Assembly (NCBI GenBank): GCA_949710005.1
Contig: OX453282.1
Coordinates: 10,926,736-10,990,735 of the forward strand
Length of the DNA: 64,000 nucleotides
Direction of reading: 5' to 3'
Source of the DNA: Ricordea florida
Taxonomy: Eukaryota > Cnidaria > Anthozoa > Corallimorpharia > Ricordeidae
The notes under the pieces were generated by a model, which made no database searches, was not told the DNA's origin, and saw only the letters and a list, made by a program, of their open reading frames with translations. This document shows, piece by piece, positions 9,610-22,700 of this stretch. How positions within the stretch are numbered: the stretch's first letter is position 1; each line of letters starts with the position of its first letter. The position numbers were made by a program, and so were the translations under genes.

Positions 9610-10140
9610 TAATCACATTTGCTCATGGGATTTGGACCCCTCTAGAGGAAACCAAGATATACCAACAAATGATCCAGGCCTAGCCGAGCGCAAGCCCCAC
9701 CTGTCCATACAGACAAGCCGAGTTCAAGCCCCACCTGTCCATACAGACCAGCCGAGCTTAAGCCCCACCTGTCCATCACATTTGCTCATGGGACTTGGAT
9801 CCCTTTAGAGGAAACCTACATCTACCCACAAATGATCCAGGCATAGCTGAGCTCAAGCCCCACCTGTCCATACGGACCAGCCGAGCTTAAGCCCCAGCTG
9901 CCCATCACATTTGCTCATGGGACTTGGACCCCCTTAGAGGAAACCTACATCTACCCACAAATGATCCAAGCCTAGCCGAGCTCAAGCCCCACCTGTCCAT
10001 ACAGGCCAGCCGAGCTTAAGCCCCACCTGCCCATCACTTTTTCTCATGGGATATGGACCTCTTGAAAAGAAACCTACATCTATCCACAAATGATCCAATC
10101 CTAGCCGAGCTCAAGCCCCGCCCGTCCATACAGACAAAGC
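9610..10140. repeat. 129-bp tandem repeat, about four copies
   Basis: The motif beginning CACATTTGCTCATGGGA recurs at 9614, 9777, 9906 and 10035 (the last as CACTTTTTCTCATGGGA). The spacings are 163, 129 and 129 bases. The first unit is longer because an internal segment of about 34 bases (CCGAGYTYAAGCCCCACCTG...) is itself duplicated. No coding function is seen. Confidence 0.85.
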
Positions 10141-13100
10141 TTAGGCCTCACTTTCCGTTTTCCTTCCCCTAGGATTTGCACCCTATGGGAGGGAAACTGC
10201 CAATGCCACCAGGCCACCATATCTGCTCATCCCATACAAAGGGCATCCAGGCCACCCAAGGGGAGGAAATCAAATTCCAAGACGCAAATGATAAAGTACA
10301 GATCTCTTTACAGGTATGTCACATGCACCCACCTTGTGGAAAGGGAACCTAACTCAAAGCCTAATTCATATCACTTAACCTAAATGTTGTACACAAAGAT
10401 CGCTGAAACCTACGGTTTCATTAAAGGTCTCCTTTGCCTCTTCTCCTGTCTAGAAGAAAATTTTGGATCAACATTTTAAAGGAAACATACAGTTGAAAAA
10501 GCTGTTCTTTATTGTGTGTGTGTGAAGTCCCTAAGTATTAAAATTCCGATTTATTGGCAGTGTTACGAAGAACATTTTAAGTACTTTGTTATCACTGAAA
10601 ACTATAGTGCTCTACATGACCCATATGTGTGCAGGTGTAATCAGTGTCAAATTGTGACTTAGGCACCACGCATTAGGCACAGCAACAAGAGACTTAAATT
10701 TTAACAATTGCCTCACCAATTCGTTCACGAATAGTCTCTCGCTGTTCCTGATGGCTTCATGGTGTGGAATGACTGCGTGTGTCAGTGGCCGATGCTAAGA
10801 AAAAAAGAGTGGCAATTCTTCGAGGCTCCCAAGCCAATCGTAGACTTCCTTAATCAAAGAAAGTTAACGTCTATCTACCTTGTTGCCAATTTCCTGTATC
10901 AAAGATAACTATACATTCTCTGAATAAAACATTTAACAGAGGCCCAACAAGCAGAACATTTTAAAATAGGTGCCTGTGTTTGTTTTCGAAATTTGGCAGA
11001 TCGGTGCCAATAGCCTGATCAACTTTGTTGAGAACCCTAATTGCCTTAAGATACCACAGGATACCACAATGCAGCAAACCTAATAAGTATCATTTAGATC
11101 CAAGTTACTCAAAAACTGACTTGGAACAGTGCTCCAGCGACAAAATGTCGCTGGTATATTTTGTCTGCCCACTGTGCCTTAATTAAAGTCTCGCCCTCGC
11201 TTGGCAGCACTCTCTTTCTTCGAGCACGTCTCACCTAGATTATGGTAAAAAAGATCATTTCATAAAAAATTCACCAAGTTTGACTTGAACATGGAGTCAA
11301 GAGACTATGTCTACCCAACTCTAGACAACTACAATCTCAATTTACCGGTACCTACACTATCTGCTAGCCAGTGATATTCTCCCTTTTGCAGCACAAACTA
11401 TTCCACAGTTAAGCCAAGGAAAACAAGTATGTTAATGGATAACTAATGAAATTGACTGAAAAGACACTATGCAGTAATGAAAGCTTTCATCCTCTCTACT
11501 CTTGCATAAAAAAACAGCAAACACAGTACAAGTTCGGTCCATAATCTATTGATAGGCCATTTAAGCAACATATATGATATTGTTTTTTCATAGCTGCCTG
11601 AAGTCATGCTTTTAGCCTACCTTTAAATATTCACAATTCAAAAGATAAACACCATAACCAGTCTCCCTATTGCATTTGACATACATTATTCACTTGTCCT
11701 GAGCTTATTGCTGACTTCCGCATTGATAACAAAAGACTAGGTAAATTGTTATTTGCATATTATCATATAGGAATATGGTATAATTTTTAAAAAAATATAA
11801 ATTCATATTTGTACTATCACCTTCTTGTCAGCTAGTATTGATTCTTGAAATTCTCTTTCTTGTTCTTCCCTCACTTTCCTGAGCCTCTCTGATTTTTCCC
11901 TAATGATACAGTAATCAAAATTCAATACCGCAAATTGGAAAATTCATTAATTATTCAGAAGTGTGACAGCCAAAAGAACAATATTGTTCAGGTCACATGT
12001 GAATCTCTCTAAGCCCCAATAAAGCTGAATAGTTTTTTATACCACTTGGTATACCACTAAATTGCCAGTTGGATAGCCTCTCGGAAAACTCTGCTAAAGC
12101 GATCCTAAACTGGCCTACTACGTTATACACCAGCATCGTTTAAATTACCAGCTACAGAGAAATATTGAATAATTCAGCCCAGCCTGTACCTCGATTTTTG
12201 GTGCAGACAATTATTGACACTTTTTCACAACAAACAATTAATACCTGACAGATCCTATGAAATGGTAATCCCAAAACAACACCAGAAGGGGTCTTCCACG
12301 GCTAATATCAGCTACATGATCAACCTATAGATTTACGAAACCAAACAAATTTAACAAATAATAAAACAAAAGGGCTTGTGGTACCTTCACAAACTAACAG
12401 ACAAGAAATGGAATGTTGTAATTAAGGGTACGTTCTTACCACGTGTCCACTGTAATGATGGGGCAAGGTGTAGAAAGGACTTGAAAGAGAGCATACAGTT
12501 CATCCGTAACATCGTTGTAACCTAAAAAGGTTGCAAAACAGTTCTTTCAACGACATGCTTCTCAATATATCCTTGTACAGGTATAATGGGAACTGTTGGC
12601 AGACAGTTAACCAACAGTCCAGAGTGGGTAGCTCATTTTCACCATTTATTACCAATGTCTATCTCACTAACTACTCTAAATGATAAACACAATACATGAA
12701 AACCAGTATAATTATGACCCAGTCTCTTGACATCAAAATTGTTCTTACTCATAACAAGGGTTGTCATCACCCTTACAGCAGAGCCTTTGTTTAACACCCC
12801 TCACTTATAGGCCAGTTGTTCTATCATCAACCAATTTTATTTTATTTTTTCAATACAAGCAATAACAAGCGCATGCTCCACAAAATCTTGACATGAATTC
12901 TACAGTCTTTTCTTTTCTCTCATGCAGTAAAAGAAAGACTCTTGTAACAGGTTAGGTTAAAATCATTAATGGTTAACAACTCAGTTGCAAGTAGTTGATG
13001 GCCAAAACGAGTCAGTGTAACTACAAAAAAGTTTTTAGTTAACATTGCATATAACAAGAAGGAGTCTCAATCCTCTTTACTCAGTCATATTTGACAGCAA

Positions 13101-14420
13101 CAAGGTTGATACTTGAAAGTCACGCTCCGCTTTGAAGACACACTTAATATGTATAACTTGTTGTAATTATCAATTGCTTGAGTTTCTCAAACCCATCAAA
13201 AAGGACATACATTTTTCCTTGCTCCCCAAGCAAGGCTGAAGTATACACATGTATATTGATATTTTGCAAAGGTTCCTATATCATTAAAAGGGTGCTAGTG
13301 CTAGGTAATACACTTTATGGAGTTGTGTATTTACATGAAATGTCTTTAAAACATTATGAATATCCACAAATGTTTATGACTGCCACAATGTTCCTTTCAA
13401 TTGGTGTCATAACAACAATTCAGAACTTCGCAATCATTACGAAGTTCGGAACTATTACGACGATGGGAATTTTTTTACGGATGGCAGGCCATAAACGGAT
13501 CTTACCGAGCCAAGGGAGTAAATTGAAGCGGGATTTAACTATTCAGCAGCTTAGCTGAAACAGCCAAATTCTGATATGATTGAGGTCACTGCTTCGTTTG
13601 ATATCCAGATTGGGAAAAGGAATGCATTTCTTTTTTTCGACTTGCTTGACAAAGTGCTAAAGCTGTAAACCGCTAAAGGCCTCACAACCACAGAGCTGGA
13701 GAGTTCGGAGATCGCACTAGGGGCACATGTGGAATCAGATTGATTATGAGCAGCGTCGTCCCGATCAGGCAGCTCTAAAATATTCTTGATAGAAAATAAG
13801 TTTCGGAAGCAAAATCTGAGTTATTGGGATTTTGCGTAACTGCTTGATTTGCCGAAGTCATGTTTCTTGTCTTGTTTGGCATTTGGCAGTGTAATGATGG
13901 GAAGGCACCTCAGTTAGCCACAGTCGACAAATCTGAGATATTCAATTTCTTCAAATATTTCTTATGAAACAATTGCAATTCATCGATTAAACCTATAGCG
14001 CTGCATTTCAATCAGATCAAATATCTGACAGTTACTGAACTAAGGGAAATTCTTTGCTGTTGATTGGTGGTCTTTAAGAAACAAAAATGGCTTATACAAT
14101 GATATCTAAGAGGAGTGCAAAATGATTGGAGTAGACTATGTAAAACTGTGTAATAAAGCTCGCTAAGTAAAGATGAGGTCAAAGGTTTTGAGCTTGTATC
14201 TCAAGTAACATGAAGTCTATCCTGGGCAATTTATGAAAGTTGACCAATCAATATTCAGAATTACGGTATGCAGCATAAAATTTTCCAGTTCATCCAACTA
14301 CTTTAAATACTCTACCGTTGTTAGTCATTCAACACTTTGCTATTACATTATTACATTGCTAATTGTTTTAACAATTCCAAGCATTAAGCAGAGAACTTTG
14401 CACACTATGAATTGAACTAT
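10141..14420. other. 4.3 kb without recognisable genes or clear repeats
   Basis: AT-rich sequence with frequent stops in all frames. The longest open frame (13178-13558) is low in complexity and matches no family I know. I see no tRNA, no satellite and no convincing splice-flanked exon. It could be intron or intergenic DNA. Confidence 0.5.
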
Positions 14421-14645
14421 TAGAGGTAAAGGCGCACGTGAACCACGAGGCTCACAGAGCCGAAGGTTTTACCCGGTTCTTATAAGCATAAAGGAGTTAG
14501 AAGGAATGCTACTTCTCCTCCTCCCCTGGATAAAATGTAGGTCAATCGCAGGATTGGCCGCAGCGGTATATCACCGGCATCTATTTATATACCTGGGTGG
14601 AAACTCAGTGTGGAGTTACGTTTCTGGTAGTGGATAACAACACAT
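14421..14645 (-). repeat. SINE-like repeat, headless copy
   Basis: Shares with 14905-15186 the order GGCGCAC ... CTGGATRRRATG ... TATATCRCCGG ... TATATACCTGGGTGGA ... AGTGTGG. It lacks the tRNA-like head present at the right end of the second copy, so it is truncated or an older relative. Confidence 0.6.
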
Positions 14646-14904
14646 TATTGTCAGCTTGATTGGGACGGCGCAATTAGTGATCTTAAGTCCAACATGTTTA
14701 TTGCTACCAATAATATTTTATTACAAATAATATTATAGTCTCTAAGTACTAAACCGCTTACTGTGGGAGCTACGTCACTATTTCCAACTGACAGAACACA
14801 GTTTTCCATAATTCCAAAACCACGTACGCACATCGAGGTAATAGAGATGGCTGCTATAAGAGGCCGGTAAATAAGTGAGTTTTGGTGCAGATAATACCAG
14901 TTCT

Positions 14905-15186
14905 TAAGGGCGCACACGGGCCTTCAGGCTACTACGGCCGGAGCTGATACCGGTTTCTGAAGCATGAAGCACCTGAGAGTATTACTACCCCCTGGATGGG
15001 ATGCTAGTGCAACACAGGGTTACCCCCAGCATTATATCGCCGGTAGCCATTTATACACCTGGGTGGAGAGAGACAGTGTGGGGTAAAGTTTCTTGTGTAA
15101 TGAAACAACACAGTGTCAGCATTAGGGTTCGAACTCCAAACCTTCTGCTCGGAAGTCCGACACGCTAACCACTACACTACTGTGCC
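14905..15186 (-). repeat. tRNA-derived SINE
   Basis: The minus strand starts with a tRNA-like head: TAGTGTAGTGGTTAGCG resembles an A box, and GAGTTCGAACCC about 40 bases later resembles a B box. A body shared with the copy at 14421-14645 follows. This is the usual arrangement of a Pol III SINE with an internal promoter. Confidence 0.7.
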
Positions 15187-15689
15187 TGGAATATTATTCT
15201 CAAAGCAAGAATCTGATGGGCATCGAGTTCTTGCATAAGTTTAAAAGTTATATAGAAAAAATAAAGTTTTATCAAAGCATTTGATTAATAAAAACATGAG
15301 TACTTGTTATACTTTTTATCTTGATGCTAACGCGCTTCTGAAACAAACGTAGTAGTGATAGATTTAATGTTGATATTTATAGGCATTCTGTCACCAAAGT
15401 CATTACCGCGTTGATTGGCTCATCTTTTGGAAACATTCTAAAGTGCTAATAACAAAACTGGCAAAAGGAATCATCACCACTACTCACATCACACGACTCA
15501 GGACTCAACGATGGAAATTCAACCAGATGCAGTGAGGTCAGTTAAACAGTAGCTAGCAAGGAATTTAAGCCGCATAATATGCATATGGTTAACCACAAAG
15601 GTTTAAGAACTCGAGTAACTGTACTTAAACTCAATAAATTGGGTAAATCAAACGAATTGATTAAGTAAGATGAACCACCACAAGGTAAA

Positions 15690-16130
15690 AGGGAGGTGCT
15701 GAGGTTTCGAGCGTTAACCCTTCGTCTGAGCGAATGAGAGGATTGTAGGTTATGTAAAATTTATATAGAGAAGTTTAAGGCCATGCTATTGGTGGAACCA
15801 TAGCAGTATGTGAATGGAGGTGAATAAATTAGATGAATGATTAAATGAATGAGAAACGTTCGTTGCTACCGTGGGGATTAAGAGAACCGAGTTGGAAGAT
15901 AAACTTCTGTTATAGGTTTCAACGGCTTTCCGTGTTGCCCTGATATACGGTAAGGCCACATTACGCCATGTTTTGAGTGGAGTGGTTAGGAAGATTTAAG
16001 TGTCGTGCTACAGATTTAGATGCATCTTTGTCATTTCGTTCGACGTCGCGCAGATGTTCGCGGAATTGTGTTTCAATTCCCCACTGCCGCAGCACCAGTT
16101 CCTTAGAAACTATCCCCACAGTAACTGTAC
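15690..16130 (-). pseudogene. Penelope-like element remnant, GIY-YIG C-terminal part
   Basis: Minus-strand translation gives, with a few stops, FREHLRDVERNDKDASKSVARHLNLPNHS and, after a gap, QKFIFQLGSLNPHGSNERFSF. In metazoan Penelope-like retroelements this tail belongs to the GIY-YIG endonuclease that follows the RT. The RT is not present upstream, so this is a 5'-truncated fragment. The downstream stretch near 15690-15720 resembles the 3' end commonly attached to such copies. Several in-frame stops show it is dead. Confidence 0.75.
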
Positions 16131-16395
16131 TTAAAATCTAGACCTGTAATGAGGAAAAACTAAATTGAAGCCACATTTGTTAAATGGCCTTCCTCTTACA
16201 TTTTGGCTATAATGTCAACTTCTTTACTTTGCAGTTAAAAATGCTTAAAACACACAGAAAAGTATCAAAATATTGGTTGTTGTCTCTTCTACGGATAAAA
16301 CATTGCTGAGAAGGCTTGGACTGTGAAAAGATCTGTATGAAACAGTACATCTATTCCATTTTCTATGTTCGTTTCTTTGCAAGTTATTGAGTTAA

Positions 16396-16765
16396 TAGGG
16401 AGTTTAAGATTACCGAAGGCGACGGAAGACGAAAACGTCACCGCAAAATATAACTTGGCTCTATCATAAGTCTTTCGCGATTATTCAGTCTCATTCATTT
16501 CCTACATATTGATGAAGTATTTTAAAAAGAAATTGGTACGAGAGGTTTCAGAGTGAAAATAGAGAATGAAAGATTCTTTGCTACAGGCTTACGTTCTCAT
16601 GAAAACCTTAAATATGGTGATTTCACGTCGTCATTATGCAGAGAACTGCAAATCTTCTTGCTAAAATCCCTGCAGCACGTTTATTTATACTCTTTCAACC
16701 AATGATATTATTGATATTAGAGTGGTTGTCGTAGTCGCAGCTGTCGTCGTTTCTTAAACTCCCTA
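16396..16765. mobile_element. Small inverted-repeat transposon (MITE)
   Basis: A perfect 14-bp inverted repeat TAGGGAGTTTAAGA (16396-16409 and 16752-16765) bounds a 370-bp non-coding element with TTAA sequence beside both ends. CGACGG-type motifs lie inside both ends (GGCGACGGAAGACG left, GACGACAGCTGCGAC right after reversal). From memory, elements of this look are very abundant in coral genomes; I cannot confirm copy number. Confidence 0.7.
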
Positions 16766-17164
16766 TTTAAATTTGCAATGCATTTTATGACTTTGACTCC
16801 TAGAAGTTTAAGGTAAAACGGTGTAATAGTCGTTTAGTCATAATCTTGTACATGTACCCTCTTTATTTCTTTTGATAGTTTGTATATATTCATTGTAAGG
16901 AAAATATGGTAAATAATTCTGATGTGTAAACCTCTTAAAATCGGCATTTGTCTGTGACTAAGGTCTGTCACTAAATCACTTAAAAATGATTTCTTTATTT
17001 GTAGAAATTAAACAAAAGATTTAGTTAACAGCTCAATGTCTAAGTAAAGCCTAACATGGAAGTTGTGATGACCAGTGGTTTTGATCGTTTCAATGGTAGG
17101 TACGTGGTGTAAGCATCATATAGTGGTTCCCCGTTAGTGAATATATAGCATATATTGCTCCCCA

Positions 17165-19192
17165 AAGCCATACACAGCCCTATGAAACCCTACATAGCCC
17201 TACACAGCCATACATAATCCTACATAGCCCTACACAGCCATACATAACCATACATAGTTCTAGATAGCCATACAGAGCCTTACATAACCCTACATAGCCC
17301 TACACAGCCATACATAACCCTACAAACCCCTACACAGCCATACATAACCATACATAGTTCTACATAGCCATACATAGCCCTACATAGGCATACACAGCCA
17401 TACATAGCCCTACATAGCCCTACATAGGCATACATAGGCATACATAGCCCTAGATAGGCATACATACGCATACATAGCCCTACATAGCCATACATAGCCC
17501 TATATAGCCATACACAGCCATACATAGCCATACATAGCCGTACACAGCCATACACAGCCATACATAGCCCTACATAGGGATACACAGCCATACATAGCCC
17601 TACATAGCCCTACATAGGCATACATAACCATACATAGGCATACATAGGCATACATAGCCCTACATAGCCCTAAAAAGGCCTACATAGGCATACATAGGCA
17701 TACAAAGCCCTACAAAGCCATACACAGCCTTTCAAAGCCATACATAGCCATACGCAGCCATACGTAGCCATACATAGGCATACATAGCCCTACATAGCCA
17801 TACATAGGCATACACAGCCATACATAGCCCTACATAGGCATACACAGGCACACATAGCCCTACATAGCCCTACATAGGCATACATAGGCATACACAGCCC
17901 TACATAGGCATACATAGCCATACATAGTCCTACATAGACATACACAGCCATACATAGCCCTACATAGCCCTATATAGGCATACACAGTAATACATAGCCA
18001 TAAATAGCCATAAATAGGCATACGTAGCCATACGTAGCCATACATAGCCCTACATAGCCATACACAGCCATACATAGCCATACACAGCCATACATAGCCA
18101 TACATAGCCATACACAGCGATACATAGCCCTACAAAGGCCTACATAGGCCAACATAGCCCTACATAGCCCTACATAGCCATATATAGCCCTACACAGCCA
18201 TACACAGCCATACAAAGCCCTACATAGCCCTACATAGCCATACACAGCCATACATAGCCATACATAGCCATACACAGACATACATAGCCCTACGTGGCCC
18301 TACATAGCCATACACAGCCATAGATAGCCATACATAGCCATAAATAGCCATACATAGCCCTACATAGCCATACACAGCCATACACAGCCATACATAGCTA
18401 TACATAGCCATACACAGACATACATAGCCCTACATGGCCCTACATAGCCATACACAGCCATAGATAGCCATACATAGCCATAAATAGCCCTACATAGCCC
18501 TACATAGCCATACACAGCCATACACAGCCATACATAGCCCTACATAAACATACATAGGCATACATAGCCCTACAATAGCTATACATAGCCCTACATAGCC
18601 ATACACAGCCATACATAGCCCTACATAGGCCTACATAGGCATACATAGTCATACATAGCCCTACATACGCATACATAGGCATACATAGCCCTACATAGCC
18701 ATACATAGCCCTACATAACCATACACAGCCATACATAGCCCTACATAGGCATACATAGGCATACATAGCCATACAGAGACATACATAAGCATACGTAGCC
18801 ATACGTAGCCATACATAGCCCTACATAGCCATACACAGCCATACATAGCCATACACAGCCATACATAGCCATACATAGCCATACAAAGCGATACATAGCC
18901 CTACATAGGCCTACATAGGCATACACAGCCCTACATAGACCTATATAGCCATACATAGCCCAACACAGCCATACACAGCCATAAACAGCCCTACATAGCC
19001 CTGCATAGCCATACACAGCCATACATAGCCATACATAGCCATACACAGCCATACATAGCCCTACATGGCCCTACATAGCCATACACAGCCATAGATAGCC
19101 ATACGTAGCCATACATAGCCCTACATAGCCCTACATAGCCATACACAGCCATACATAGCTATACATAGCCATACACAGCCATACATAGCCCT
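17165..19192. repeat. 10-bp satellite array, left part
   Basis: About 2.0 kb, near 200 units, of a 10-base repeat written TACATAGCCA / TACACAGCCA / TACATAGCCC / TACATAGGCA. The register is almost unbroken; one 11-base unit occurs near 18571. Longer blocks of variant units recur at several places, so there is higher-order structure. Open frames here (MAMYGYVWLCMAVYGYVGLC type) are a consequence of the 30-base common period and are not genes. Confidence 0.97.
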
Positions 19193-19603
19193 TATTATGG
19201 CTGGGGAAGGTCATGGGTTTAAATCGAACTGAACTCCAACCCCGGTTAGGCTGTAGGAAGTAGGGAATTACTGAGGATCAACAGAACCACCGCTTGAGAT
19301 TATTTGTCCATTTATTGATTCCGTTGAAACCACGTAAAAACTGAAAACAACAACACGGTTCTTGTAGGATACCGATGAACTAATTCCAGGACCAGCTAAT
19401 CACAAATCAAATAGCACAAAACTAAGAAAACCTTACCTCTTTTCTCCCTCAAACTCTAACGAATCACAAAATGGAGCGGCGTAATAAGCGTAATAATCAA
19501 AACCTCGTGCTCACTAAAAACTAAAATTCGAGATCTAACTAATGCACCGCGAATGGAAACGGAAATGGCTGTTACACCAGCCCATTGTTTGTCTGTCACT
19601 ACA
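19193..19603 (-). repeat. 3' LTR of BEL-2
   Basis: 411-bp direct repeat of 26142-26552. A short purine-rich stretch (AGGGGAG within 19604-19613, minus strand) precedes it at the polypurine-tract position. Confidence 0.92.
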
Positions 19604-19712
19604 TGGCTCCCCTAAATTACGAGAGTGATTTACTAATTAGAGAAAACAAGTCGACACTGTGCAGTTCCTTTCCGAACAGTTCCTATGTGTAGACGCAGGT
19701 AGCATCACCCTA

Positions 19713-22700
19713 CTAAGGCTCCTCGATGGGGAATCCCTGGTCTCCATCTTCATTATTCTGCATCAACAGAACCAACTTATGTACTGGGCGGTCAAACAAG
19801 GTAAGACTCTTCTTGTGCTTGCCTTGAGGGTCGATTGAAGGATTCGCTACGGCCACCCTCACCTTACGTACGTGTCCATTCTCGTCCGGGTACACTTCAG
19901 AGACACGGGCGAGTGGCCATCTATTTCGTGGAACGTCATCATCCTTCAAGATGACTACATCATCAACCTGAAGATTTCTGTGGGAACTGGTCCACTTCTG
20001 TCTAGTCTGCAACGATTGTAAGTAGCTCCTTCTCCACTGCTCCCAGAACTCATTCGCGAGGTGCTGGACACGACACCACTGCCTTCTGGAGTACACATCA
20101 GCCCGTTGAAAACTCCCTGGTGGTGGTAGGACCAGTTTAGACTTCATGGTTAGCAGTTGACTTGGAGTGAGAGCCTTCAGAGAATCTGGCGCCGAGGAGT
20201 CATCTATAGTCAAGGGACGGCTGTTCACTATCGCCTCGGCTTCGACCATCAGGGTTCTCAGGGACTCGTCATTTAACTGTCTACCATGCTTCAGCAGCAG
20301 GGCCTCCAATACGCTTCTAACAGTGCGGATCTGCCTCTCCCACACCCCGCCCATGTGGCTGGCGTGCGGGACGTTCATTTTGAAACTTATCCAGTTGCAA
20401 TTATCCTTCAAAAGTTCTTTTTGGATAACGTCATGGTGCATTTCGGCAAGTGCCGATTCTAACTCGTTTCTCGCACCAACAAAGTTGGTACCCTGGTCGG
20501 ATCGTAGCTGTCGAACTGGCCCGCGACGACCGACAAAACGGCGGTAGGCATTGATGAATGAATCGGTGGTAAGGTATGCTGCAACCTCTAAATGGATGGC
20601 CCGAGAATTCATGCAAGTAAACAAGACACCATACCGCTTCATCTCCTTTCTCCCCTCTTTGATGTACCACGGGCCAAAATAGTCCACTGCGCTGTATGTA
20701 AACGGAGGGCTTGGCCTCAACCGGTCTTCTGGGAGATTAGCCATCTTTTGCACTTGCGTCACTCCTCGTAACTTTCGGCATGTCACACACTCGGCTACGT
20801 GCTTTCCGACGGTAGAACTCCCACCCACTATCCAAAGACCAGACTCACGTATTTCACTTTGCGTTCGAGCTCTTCCTTGATGGCCTATTTGTTGGTGATA
20901 GTGGCGGACAGTCAGGTCTGTCACATGCGATTTCTTGGGTAGTATCACAGGATGTCTCGCTTCATAGGGAAGATTGGCCAAGTCGATTCGACCACCGACA
21001 CGCAGGACGCCATGCTCATCGAGAAACGGGTCCAGGCGGTGAATAGGACTTGCTTTCTTTAGTGGAGTGCGGGATCTAACACCTCCACCTTCCTTGCGCT
21101 GGGCTGATTGTAGCAGCTCTATTTCCTCATTAAACTGGTGCCTCTGGACTGCCTTGAAAATCTTCTGCTCTGCTAGCTGCAGTTCCTCGACGTTCACAGG
21201 GTAGAATCGCTGGCCCTTTTCCTTTGACGTCGTTTCATCATGTTGGTCTCTTTGACCCTTTAAGATCTTCATGAAGATCAGGCAAGTCGCTAATGCCTTC
21301 CTTGCGCGATGCCAGTCCGAGAAGTATTCGAGCCGTTCGAGAAGTGTTGGATATTGTTGAGTGGTGCAAGTGAAAACTTTGATTCTCTTCACTTCTGGAT
21401 CCTCGGGAGAAACATCAAATGGTGGATGCTTGTCTTTCTTGTACCCGAGCGGGTTCCACAGAAGTGCCGGCCTCTTCCACCATCTCGTGCTGTGTATCAA
21501 CTCTTGTGCATGGAGACCTCTCGACGCGTCATCGGCTGGGTTGTCATCAGTATCAATATGCTCCCATTGGTCGGGAGACGTACGGTCTCGAATCTGTTGG
21601 ACGCGATTGGCGACAAACGTATGGAAGCGTCGAGCATCATTGGATATATACCCCAGAACGACATTGCTATCCGTCCAAAATACTTGTGGAATCTTGCTGT
21701 ACTTCAGCTCTCTCTGTAGGAAGGCACTGACCTTCGTTGACACCACAGCAGCAGTAAGCTCTAATCTTGGGACCGTAACTGGCTTGAGCGGCGTGACGCG
21801 TGACTTCGCCATGACAAGACAGCAGTGAACTTCACCTTGGCTGTTCACCATCCTCAGATAGGAGCATTGGCCATATCCGTTAATGCTCGCGTCGGAGAAG
21901 CTTTGAAGCTCGATGGTTCTTGGCTCACCAAAATTCTCCGGCTTATAGCAGCGAGGAACTCTTAGCTCGACTAGCTTCTGTAATTCGCTTCTCCATTTCT
22001 CCCATCTGGGTCTTATGGAATCAGGTACCGCTTCATCCCAATCTGTTTTGTCCTTACACAGCTCTTGTAAAATGCCCTTGCCTATCATTAGGAAGGGCGC
22101 CACCAATCCCAGTGGATCGTAGATCGAACTCACCGAGGCCAATATTCCTCTTCTGGTAAGTGGCCTGTCCTTTAATACCACTCTAAATTGCAGCTGGTCC
22201 GATTCAACACACCACTGGATGCCCAATGCCTTTTCAATTGGTAATAGATCTCTGGTCACATCCAGGTCCCGAATTACACTTGCGCGTTGATCCTTGGGGA
22301 TGGCCTCGTTTACTTCCTTGCTATTAGAGATCAACTTGTGGAGGTTAAATCCTCCTCTGGAACACAAACCTTTGGTATTCCTTACCAGGGCGATGGCTTC
22401 GTTGGCGGTCGGGACTGACCTAAGGCCGTCATCCACGTAGAAGTCGTCTCTTACGAAGTCTGCTGCTTCGCTTCCCCACTCTTTCTCAAAGTCGTCAGCT
22501 GTGGTCTTGAGTGCGAAGTTTGCGCAGCCAGGGGAAGACGTTGCACCAAAGAGATGCACCTTCATCCTGAACTCAGCCGGAGGCTTGTCTAAGTCGCCAT
22601 CCTCCCACCAGAAGAACCTGAGAAAGTTGCGATGCTCTACATCAACGAACACCTGAAGGAACATTCCTTCAATGTCGCAGGTAAGAGCGACCGGCTCCTT

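Noticed and set aside
9610-10140. Protein-coding repeat in the 129-bp tandem units
   Set aside because: Stops in every frame and no conserved peptide.
13178-13558. 126-residue plus-strand ORF
   Set aside because: No recognisable domain, odd composition, no splice or promoter support; consistent with chance in AT-rich DNA.
17280-19052. Several minus-strand ORFs of 60-103 residues with MYGYVWLCMAVYGYVGLC repeats (also 26586-27692)
   Set aside because: They follow directly from the 10-bp satellite; all overlap and have no start context or flanking exon signals.
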